In this document: positions 56,856 through 62,401 of the stretch, piece by piece
Layout of the letters: each line of letters begins with the position of its first letter
Position numbering within the stretch: position 1 is the first letter of the stretch
Virus record (IMG/VR): IMGVR_UViG_3300042894_008338
Location: 1-62,401 of that record
DNA length: 62,401 nt
Reading direction: 5' to 3' (one strand)
DNA from: a virus
The notes under the pieces: model-generated
The model's input: only the letters and a program-made list of their open reading frames with translations
What the model was told of the DNA's origin: nothing
The model's database searches: none
Translations under genes and position numbers: made by a program

Positions 56856-57465
56856 ATTTACTTTTGCATCGCTCACATGTAATCTCTGGAGCATTATTAC
56901 CGTCTGGCCTTCTCCCAGAACGAATACTGTTGAAAGGAGCGGGACAACGACATTCGTACTTTAAAAAGAAAACCTTTGAAGGCTTCAAGGAAGCAATTGA
57001 TTCACGCATAGCATTATAATCAAGAGACAATTTGTGTGTATCAATATTAATCTTTTCTATATAATTAATAAGTTCTTTATTCTTGGCAGTATCAATCTTA
57101 ACATCTTTATCATTAGATTGATCGAGCGTAGTAATTGACCATCCTTGGTTTTTATCTTTAAATATTCCCAATCCCAAATTTATAGCCATATTCATAAATT
57201 TTTTGTTATGATATTGATTTTCGTTAACATCTTGAATGCGAAGTGAATAATTATACATGTGAATCATTTCGTGCAACATAGCCACACAAATTTCACGCTT
57301 ATTCATGTCAATTGACGCTGAACCAATACATAAAACTTCATCATCACTAATCCAACGAAAATTAAATTTTCTCACAACGTCCAATTGAAATTCAGGCATT
57401 ATAATTTTATTTGAAAAACAAAATTGATTTAGATCGGCAAAAATTTTCTTAATCAGGTCAATCAC
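56827..57465 (-). CDS. SprT-like zinc metalloprotease-domain protein
   Basis: 212 residues from GTG 57465, chosen because CGGAGAAGACTT sits just upstream; an ATG 54 bases earlier lacks a site. H-E-M-I-H (about 65-69) in AMLHEMIHMYN is the HExxH zinc site, followed by the helix and strand of SprT-like proteins, and a C-terminal zinc ribbon (C-R-C ... C-E-R-C). SprT/Spartan proteins cleave DNA-bound or crosslinked proteins. Convergent 3' overlap of 29 bases with the MscL-like gene. Confidence 0.78.
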   Translation of the reverse strand: MIDLIKKIFADLNQFCFSNKIIMPEFQLDVVRKFNFRWISDDEVLCIGSASIDMNKREICVAMLHEMIHMYNYSLRIQDVNENQYHNKKFMNMAINLGLGIFKDKNQGWSITTLDQSNDKDVKIDTAKNKELINYIEKINIDTHKLSLDYNAMRESIASLKPSKVFFLKYECRCPAPFNSIRSGRRPDGNNAPEITCERCKSKFTCVSPLDD

Positions 57466-57530
57466 AAGTCTTCTCCGTGTTGATTTTTTTATATTACAAA
57501 TATTTAAATTAATTGTCAAGACAAAAAAAA

Positions 57531-57553
57531 ATGACTGGCATAAAGCCAGTCAT
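57531..57553 (-). terminator. Rho-independent terminator
   Basis: ATGACTGGC-ATAAA-GCCAGTCAT, 9-bp stem, followed on the leftward strand by TTTTTTTTGTC. Ends the transcript of the small gene 57580-57735. Confidence 0.85.
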
Positions 57554-57579
57554 CGTTTAAAAAATTATTTTAAAATCAA

Positions 57580-57735
57580 TCAAAAAAGCCTTAAGCTACA
57601 GACGACGGTCGCTGCAACCCATGCGCCAGAAACTCCTGAACAAATGCCAAGAGCCTGTTGATTTCTAGTACACTGAGCAGTGTAGTATTTCCAAGTCGTA
57701 GTGGTATAAGTGTTGTCTTCTTTTTTGCAACGCAT
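57580..57735 (-). CDS. 51-residue cysteine-containing peptide
   Basis: ATG 57735 with AGGAGG five bases upstream, and its own terminator at 57531-57553. Peptide MRCKKEDNTYTTTTWKYY... has four cysteines spread through the chain (positions 3, 22, 32, 46) and a hydrophobic last third (VSGAWVAATVVCSLRLF). Below common gene-calling limits, but start and stop signals are strong. Not recognised. Confidence 0.62.
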   Translation of the reverse strand: MRCKKEDNTYTTTTWKYYTAQCTRNQQALGICSGVSGAWVAATVVCSLRLF

Positions 57736-57758
57736 GAAAACCTCCTATGTAAGATACA

Positions 57759-58544
57759 TTATATATTATTATCGTTTGTGTTTTTGTGTGTCAGCAAATA
57801 CTCTTCATATGTATTTCGCAATATTTTGTTAACTTTCTTATCATTTTCATATTGTTTCAATGTTGCGCCGCCAATGTGATGAACCCAACTACTGCCGCAA
57901 ACTCCTTGTTTAAACCCCTTGGATCGCATTCTGTAGGCAAATTCTTCTGCTTCTGTTCCAGCATATGGAAATTCTTTTAGAAAACCGATTCTGTTAAATA
58001 ATTCTCTATTTGCAATAACACAATACATAGGCAAATAACCATTTGACAAAACAACATCATTTTTCACAACACCTTTTTCGCCACATAACGCTGCGACATC
58101 AGCCATAGGATTATCTGTCAAAGATGAAATCATTTTCACGCCGTTATTTTTCATTGAAACAAGTGTTTGGCCAAGATTAAACAACCAGTTGTTATCTTTG
58201 ACTCTAACGTCAGAATGCATAATAACAACAAAGGGAATGTTTTTATTGTGAGGATTTCTCAAAGCAGTATTTACAGATGCTCCAAAACCCTTGCATTTAT
58301 CATGACTCAAAAAACGAAGACCCTCAACCTTTTTTTCTCGCAATTGTTTTAAAAAATTCTTATTATCCGAACCATCATCAACAAGCGTAATAACATACAT
58401 GTTCTTTTGCACAGTAATAAATATATCATTAATAAGGTCAATTACTTTTGATTGCTCATTGTGAAAAGGAATAATTATTTCAACTGGCGACATGTAAAAC
58501 GGTTTATTTTCAATCGGCTTACCAACAAAAATTTTATCTACCAC
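57759..58544 (-). CDS. Family 2 glycosyltransferase
   Basis: 261 residues from GTG 58544, which directly follows the stop of the vWA-like gene (TAAGTG) with GGGAG five bases before. VEIIIPFHNEQSKVIDLIND start, ITLVDDGSDNKNFL (nucleotide-binding DDGS), GFGASVNTALRN and VVIMHSDVRV (HSD as DxD equivalent) are clear GT2 motifs; the end HHIGGATLKQY is the usual acceptor-side His. Last gene of a four-gene operon with the vWA, SET and small proteins. Confidence 0.88.
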   Translation of the reverse strand: MVDKIFVGKPIENKPFYMSPVEIIIPFHNEQSKVIDLINDIFITVQKNMYVITLVDDGSDNKNFLKQLREKKVEGLRFLSHDKCKGFGASVNTALRNPHNKNIPFVVIMHSDVRVKDNNWLFNLGQTLVSMKNNGVKMISSLTDNPMADVAALCGEKGVVKNDVVLSNGYLPMYCVIANRELFNRIGFLKEFPYAGTEAEEFAYRMRSKGFKQGVCGSSWVHHIGGATLKQYENDKKVNKILRNTYEEYLLTHKNTNDNNI

Positions 58545-59066
58545 TTAAACTCCCATCTTTTCAAAAATAAAAGACAAATCTTCTGCTAAATCAATATGTT
58601 GAAAATTTCCTTCACATTCTAATACTAATGATTCTAAAATTGAACGGTCATAGTTTTTACCAAAACCGACAAATGAAATGGTAAAATCATAATTTTTATA
58701 TTTCTTCAAATTAAAAATTGACTTGTAGTGACCTTTGAATTTATCCTTAAATCGATCAGTAATAAATAAAACATACTTTTCTTTATCTTCAGATGTTTCT
58801 CCAATAATTTTAGTTATTTTCTTAACAGTTTCACCAATATTAAAATCAATTGGATCTTGATATGAAGCAACTTCTTGAACACTTTCCCCACAATGTTTTG
58901 GTATTTTATTCAAAAAAAATAAAACCTCTTCATTGCTTTTTGATATTTTTTTAACAATTTGACTTTTGATTCCATCGATAATTCTTCGCCCTTTTTTATC
59001 ATGAGCTATAGATAAATCAAAAACCAAAGCAATAAGCTTTGTTTTCCCAAAATCAAATGTTTCCAT
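58545..59066 (-). CDS. von Willebrand factor A-like domain protein
   Basis: 173 residues. KLIALVFDLSIAHDKKGRRI has a first strand and a D-x-S-x-(H)-like partial MIDAS motif; later EKYVLFITDRFKDKF and FTISFVGFGKNYDR, then LECEGNFQHIDLAEDLSFIF follow the vWA Rossmann order (D at the strand-4 end). MIDAS is incomplete. Co-translated with the glycosyltransferase downstream. Usually binds a partner protein via metal. Family call moderate. Confidence 0.55.
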   Translation of the reverse strand: METFDFGKTKLIALVFDLSIAHDKKGRRIIDGIKSQIVKKISKSNEEVLFFLNKIPKHCGESVQEVASYQDPIDFNIGETVKKITKIIGETSEDKEKYVLFITDRFKDKFKGHYKSIFNLKKYKNYDFTISFVGFGKNYDRSILESLVLECEGNFQHIDLAEDLSFIFEKMGV

Positions 59067-59081
59067 AAATTTTGCCTTAAG

Positions 59082-59615
59082 CTAAATTAATTCTTTCATA
59101 TTGTACAAATCAAAATCTAAAAATTCTTGCCAAGACTTTTTAGCATAGCCAGTTTTATTGTGAACTTCATTAACCCAATCTAAAACATTATTCCATCCTT
59201 GTCCATAATTACCAAATATTTCCTCATCCTTTTCAATGTCTCGTAAAAACCAATAAACAGCTTTGCCAGCATGTGGAGTTTTCTGCGGATATTGATCACC
59301 ACAATAACGAATTTCAACACCTTGTAATGTTAAACTGTCAATATGATTGACAATTCCAGCATAGCCAAGAGGAACAATAACATATTCTCCAATATCAACC
59401 AAATCACCTTTTTTCTTCATATTAGCTGCGAATTTATATGAATTGAAAAAATATGTGCATTCATCAGCAATAGAATTTCTTTTGACCATAATGCCACTAA
59501 TTGGCAAATATTCATCTTTTTCAATTTTTCTTTTAGCAAAAAGACCTTTCCCCGCCGTCTTTATGGTTGATTCCTTGATGTAAAATCTATCGTCATTTTC
59601 TTCAAAAATAATCAT
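59082..59615 (-). CDS. SET-domain methyltransferase
   Basis: 177 residues. STIKTAGKGLFAKRKIEKDE (16-35) is SET motif I, GIVNHIDSL (88-95, motif III N-H), RDIEKDEEIFGNYGQGW (125-141, motif IV with the catalytic Tyr in N-Y-G). Length matches a minimal SET domain without pre- or post-SET zinc clusters. Transfers methyl to lysines of host or phage proteins (for instance ribosomal or polymerase subunits). Start overlaps the previous stop as TAATG. Confidence 0.85.
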   Translation of the reverse strand: MIIFEENDDRFYIKESTIKTAGKGLFAKRKIEKDEYLPISGIMVKRNSIADECTYFFNSYKFAANMKKKGDLVDIGEYVIVPLGYAGIVNHIDSLTLQGVEIRYCGDQYPQKTPHAGKAVYWFLRDIEKDEEIFGNYGQGWNNVLDWVNEVHNKTGYAKKSWQEFLDFDLYNMKELI

Positions 59616-59881
59616 TATAATTTTCCCTCTCTCACAGCATTATTGAATTCTTCAAGATTTATATCTCTTCCAATAAATTCTGAAAAACATTCAAGAAAAT
59701 GATCTATCATAGATAAAACTATAGACTCAGATAATTCATTATGATTAGAAATAGTTGCTTTCGCTTGAACTAATGCATTAGGGTCTATACCCCAATCAAA
59801 AACCTCTCCATCAACAGAAACCATTGTGACTTCTTTTTGAAAATCTTCACTATAAATTTTCATTAATTCAATTTTTTTCAT
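59615..59881 (-). CDS. Small hypothetical protein
   Basis: 88 residues, first gene of the leftward operon with SET, vWA-like and GT2 genes, coupled to SET by TAATG. Starts MKKIELMKIYSEDFQKEVTM; acidic, mixed fold. No motif. Divergent from the methyltransferase at 59944. Confidence 0.6.
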   Translation of the reverse strand: MKKIELMKIYSEDFQKEVTMVSVDGEVFDWGIDPNALVQAKATISNHNELSESIVLSMIDHFLECFSEFIGRDINLEEFNNAVREGKL

Positions 59882-59943
59882 GATTTGCCAATTATAAAAT
59901 ATTATATAAAATTAATTATATCACTTCTATATGAGTGTAAATC

Positions 59944-60891
59944 ATGAAAAATAATCCAACAAATCAAAAGGTATCAATGGAAATAAAAAATGTTAAGCAA
60001 TTCATAAGCACACTTGAAAATATGTTGGTTTTTATGAATCGATTTCTTGAACAAGAAAATGCTTTGATCGCCGAACCAGAATCGAATGATGAAAAACTTC
60101 GAGAATTAACAGAACTGAGAATTTTATCAAAAACTGGCGCATGGCCCGAAGCAATTGATGAATCAGAAATTGTTGGAGACAATGATGAAGAAAAATTACA
60201 CAAGGCAGCAGCAATATTAAACTCATTAGTCACAACTGACATAACAGATAAAAAAGTTTTAGATTTTGGCTGCGGAGAAGGCCATCTCTGTTATGTTGCT
60301 AATAATCTATTCGGAACTAAAAAAGTTGTTGGATATGATATTGAAGAAAAAAAATGGACCAATTTTAAAAAAGACCCCAATCTAATCTATACAACCAAAT
60401 GGTCAGAAATTATAGAAAATGGTCCATATGACGTGATTGTGATAAATGATGTTTTAGATCATGCACAAGATTTTGAAAATTCACTCAAAAAAATAAATGA
60501 AATAAAATCAGAGGCTGGTCGAATATTCATCCGCTGCCATCCATGGACGAGCAGACATGGATGCCACACTCACACAACACTAAACAAAGCATTTATACAT
60601 CTCGTTTTTACAGAAAATGAATTATACGAAATGGGAATAAAATCATTGAAAACACAAGCATTTCTAAATCCAATAAAAAGTTATAAAAAAATGTTTCAAA
60701 GCGTTGGCCTAACAATCATGCGTGAAAATATCATCAAACATGATGTGGAATTATTCTTCGCACATAACCCAAGAATTCTTCGCCGCATTAAAGAAAAATG
60801 GCAAAAAAGTGATGATCAAGATTTAGCAAACGGTAAGAAATTTCCAAGAGAAATAATGGAAATAGAATATGTAGATTTTACTTTGATGTGA
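59944..60891 (+). CDS. SAM-dependent methyltransferase, paralogue 2
   Basis: 315 residues. KVLDFGCGEGHLCYVANNLF is motif I and VVGYDIEEKKW motif II; YDVIVINDVLDHAQDFENSL follows. RCHPWTSRHGCHTHTTLNKA and FIHLVFTENELYEMG match the same C-terminal region of 16100-16882 (RCHSWMSRHGGHTYRTINKA), so both are paralogues. An extra helical N-terminus (about 75 residues) is present only here. The late histidine/arginine cluster may be the active site for its substrate, unknown. Confidence 0.8.
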   Translation: MKNNPTNQKVSMEIKNVKQFISTLENMLVFMNRFLEQENALIAEPESNDEKLRELTELRILSKTGAWPEAIDESEIVGDNDEEKLHKAAAILNSLVTTDITDKKVLDFGCGEGHLCYVANNLFGTKKVVGYDIEEKKWTNFKKDPNLIYTTKWSEIIENGPYDVIVINDVLDHAQDFENSLKKINEIKSEAGRIFIRCHPWTSRHGCHTHTTLNKAFIHLVFTENELYEMGIKSLKTQAFLNPIKSYKKMFQSVGLTIMRENIIKHDVELFFAHNPRILRRIKEKWQKSDDQDLANGKKFPREIMEIEYVDFTLM

Positions 60892-62056
60892 TTATATTCT
60901 CGGCAGCAAACCAATCTTCTCTGTCGTTTCCGGGCAAATTAAACGCCATTCTACGCCGATAAATGTTTTCAGCAATTCTATTGATTTGCGTACAATCAAT
61001 ATTTTTTCCTAATTTCAGCATAACTTCTTTGAAAGTCAGTCCTTGATCTTGGTATTCCTTAATCCGATAGATTTGATCCAAATTCATTCCTGCTGTCAAA
61101 TCAGCCCAATCTCTTCCCAATATCCTGTCCCTAGCCTCAAAAGATGGATTGTCAAAATGCTTGACGAATTTGAAACGACTCGGTCTATTCTTCAAAGCAT
61201 CATCAACCTTATCGATATCATTAACAGTCATAATGAAAACGACTTTATCATAAGTGTTATAAACGCCATCTAAACCATTAAGAATTATATCAAAAGTAAA
61301 TTTAATATAATTCCTGTCATTACCCATAGTGCATTGTCTTTTATTAAAATAATTATCAAAATCTTCCATAAGAACTATGCATTTTGATGGAATGTTTGAA
61401 AACATAAACAAAAGGTCATGGTTGTTCCACTCTGGATTCAAAGTAAAAATCATAATTGGCAAATCATATTTCGTTGACAAATATTTGACTAAAGATGTTT
61501 TACCAGTTCCCGGCAAACCATGAAGAAGTGCGCTTGTCTTCATCCTCTTGCCAGCAAGCATTTCACCAACTTCATTGTCGAAGTCCCGCCATAAAACAGG
61601 ATCTATCATTGGTTCATTCATTCTTATTTTCAGAGAACCAATCTTATCAGTTCCAAAAGGCAACAACAATCGAATTGGAACACCACTTATTTTGAAGCTG
61701 GCATCTTTCAAACCAACATTTAAAAAATTCTTGAATCTATTATAATCCCACCTTAAACAAGTGATCACCGTTAAATAGTCTTTGCTCTGCCAACCTGCTT
61801 GAAATAGACGCTCATTACGAGTCAAGAAAAAAAATGGAACTGACTTGGGCAAACAGAAAACAGAATAGAAAACAGGATATTGTGCTTCTGAAGTAAATTC
61901 CTCATACAAAACAAATTTATTTTCATCCTTAAAATAATCATAAAGAGTCTTGAACGTGTTACCGTCTACTCTCATTTCAATGAAAACAACATACTTACAG
62001 AAAGCCCATATTCCTAAAAAAGATGCAGCCAAAGTTAAAATAGTGGAAAACATCAT
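60878..62056 (-). CDS. BCS1-like membrane-anchored AAA ATPase
   Basis: 392 residues. N-terminal membrane span (about 2-27, FSTILTLAASFLGIWAFCKY), a BCS1-like middle region (30-160), then AAA core: Walker A G180-LPGTGKTS-188, Walker B CIVLMEDFD (226-234), and sensor/arginine region (VIFIMTVNDIDKVDDALKNRPSRFKFVKHFD, in part as DALKNRPSRFKFV). The C-terminal lid follows. In mitochondria BCS1 moves folded proteins across membranes; bacterial and phage versions have unknown clients. Overlaps the convergent methyltransferase gene by 14 bases. Confidence 0.82.
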   Translation of the reverse strand: MMFSTILTLAASFLGIWAFCKYVVFIEMRVDGNTFKTLYDYFKDENKFVLYEEFTSEAQYPVFYSVFCLPKSVPFFFLTRNERLFQAGWQSKDYLTVITCLRWDYNRFKNFLNVGLKDASFKISGVPIRLLLPFGTDKIGSLKIRMNEPMIDPVLWRDFDNEVGEMLAGKRMKTSALLHGLPGTGKTSLVKYLSTKYDLPIMIFTLNPEWNNHDLLFMFSNIPSKCIVLMEDFDNYFNKRQCTMGNDRNYIKFTFDIILNGLDGVYNTYDKVVFIMTVNDIDKVDDALKNRPSRFKFVKHFDNPSFEARDRILGRDWADLTAGMNLDQIYRIKEYQDQGLTFKEVMLKLGKNIDCTQINRIAENIYRRRMAFNLPGNDREDWFAAENIITSK

Positions 62057-62067
62057 GCTTTCTAAAA

Positions 62068-62084
62068 CCCATGAAAATCATGGG
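62068..62084 (-). terminator. Terminator of the DNA methyltransferase transcript
   Basis: CCCATG-ATTTT-CATGGG followed on the leftward strand by TTTTAG. Six-bp stem with a T-run, 3' of the gene ending at 62190. Confidence 0.6.
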
Positions 62085-62189
62085 ACTCCAAAATCGCCCT
62101 CTTTCAAGGGCTACAAACCTAAGTTTTGCTCCCTGCGAGCAGTTCTTGCAGGAAGGCTTCACCCCAAATCTCGCCGTGAATGACCTGTA

Positions 62190-62401
62190 TCATACAGCCT
62201 CTTCCAAATGCTTGATCGCCATATCGCAATACTCTTTGGAAATATCCATGCCGATGTATTGCCTGTTCATCTTTTTGCAAGCCAAAGCAGTCGTCCCCAC
62301 ACCCAAAAACGGATCAAGGACTACATCTTCAATGAAACTCCAACCCTCAATACAACGAAGTGGTAGTTCCATCGGAAACTGTGCGGGATGGCCCTTACTT
62401 C
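62190..62401 (-). CDS. DNA N4/N6 methyltransferase, C-terminal part (gene continues past window)
   Basis: Open from the right edge to the stop at 62190, about 70 codons. The window holds S-K-G-H-P-A-Q-F-P-M-E-L-P-L-R-C-I, the class-beta motif (usually K-G-H-P-A-P-F-P), VVLDPFLGVGTTALACKK (D-P-F-x-G-x-G-T-T motif I) and YIGMDISKEYCDMAIKHL (motif II). The N-terminal catalytic D/N-P-P-Y/W motif lies outside. Methylates adenine or cytosine in a short DNA site, most likely as an orphan protective enzyme. An overlapping 24-codon frame (ATGA at 62190) follows but is doubtful. Confidence 0.9.
   Translation of the reverse strand, partial: SKGHPAQFPMELPLRCIEGWSFIEDVVLDPFLGVGTTALACKKMNRQYIGMDISKEYCDMAIKHLEEAV

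Noticed and set aside
61950-62183. Plus-strand frame of 77 codons over the terminator region near the right end
   Set aside because: Overlaps the 5' end of the AAA ATPase gene and a terminator in antisense; no ribosome site, peptide not protein-like.
62119-62193. 24-codon minus-strand frame overlapping the DNA methyltransferase stop as ATGA
   Set aside because: The overlap is suggestive but the peptide is very short with no distinguishing feature; could be a readthrough remnant.
1-62401. Ordinary bacterial chromosome segment
   Set aside because: No ribosomal, tRNA-synthetase, central metabolism or cell-division genes in 62 kb, very high density of small unknown genes, phage-type families and an AUA-reading tRNA; a prophage or megaplasmid cannot be fully excluded because no capsid or terminase gene is present.

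Overview
What it is. The window is AT-rich and gene-dense (about 95 genes, mean spacing a few tens of bases, many ATGA/TAATG overlaps, mostly short unrecognised products). It looks like part of the accessory genome of a large tailed phage (jumbo phage or megaphage class). Phage-type markers are a tRNA-Ile with a UAU anticodon, several small families I know mainly from large T4-like phages (18734, 22261, 28389, 30719, 54389), HNH nucleases, a UvsE-type DNA repair enzyme, a solitary DNA methyltransferase, T4-late-promoter-like motifs, and a short N-terminal peptide shared by unrelated proteins that resembles the T4 capsid-targeting signal. No ribosomal, central-metabolic or other housekeeping operon is present, and no terminase, portal, capsid or polymerase gene lies in the window. 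A Planctomycetes host is suggested, not proven, by the style of the sigma factor at 37.7-38.6 kb and by GYF_2, HEAT and AT-hook proteins of planctomycete flavour.

Layout. 0-5.8 kb: a glycan/small-molecule block, with two glycosyltransferases and a methyltransferase leftward, then an aminotransferase, GYF_2 membrane protein, HAD phosphatase, GNAT and small membrane proteins rightward. 5.9-13 kb: one large rightward protein of unknown role, then a long leftward run of small unknown proteins including three tandem paralogues, two exported proteins and an acyl carrier protein. 13-22 kb: UvsE, a sigma-like factor, a sulfotransferase-like protein, a methyltransferase, a repeat-rich tagged protein, a rightward operon ending in two tandem sigma-like factors, and a GT8-like glycosyltransferase. 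22-28 kb: tagged, probably virion-associated proteins (nucleotidyltransferase, low-complexity protein, HhH protein), the tRNA, an exostosin-like glycosyltransferase and a HEAT-type exported protein. 28-38.6 kb: mixed small genes, HNH nucleases, M14 peptidase-like, N-formylglutamate-amidohydrolase-like, DUF1003, YqgE-like, and a sigma factor. 38.7-45.1 kb: an RCC1 propeller protein and two neighbours sharing one C-terminal domain, a PaaK/CapK-like adenylating enzyme with its partner, and an internally duplicated tagged protein. 45-51.8 kb: DNA-binding-like protein, HAD nucleotidase, tagged protein, GT2, GGCT-like. 52-57.7 kb: regulatory/proteostasis block (ClpX, AT-hook protein, CsrA, ParB-like protein, MscL-like channel, SprT-like protease). 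57.7-62.4 kb: GT2, vWA-like and SET operon, a methyltransferase, a BCS1-like AAA ATPase and a truncated DNA methyltransferase.

How it may work together. At least four sigma-70-like proteins plus CsrA, ClpX and a ParB-like protein suggest extensive takeover of host transcription, mRNA control and proteolysis. The glycosyltransferases, aminotransferase, GNAT, sulfotransferase-like and methyltransferase genes at both ends and in between suggest modification of a glycan (virion or host surface). The tagged proteins may travel inside the virion. Strong hairpin terminators and several sigma-70-type promoters can be read directly. With the small genes listed here, no stretch longer than 300 bases is left without a gene.
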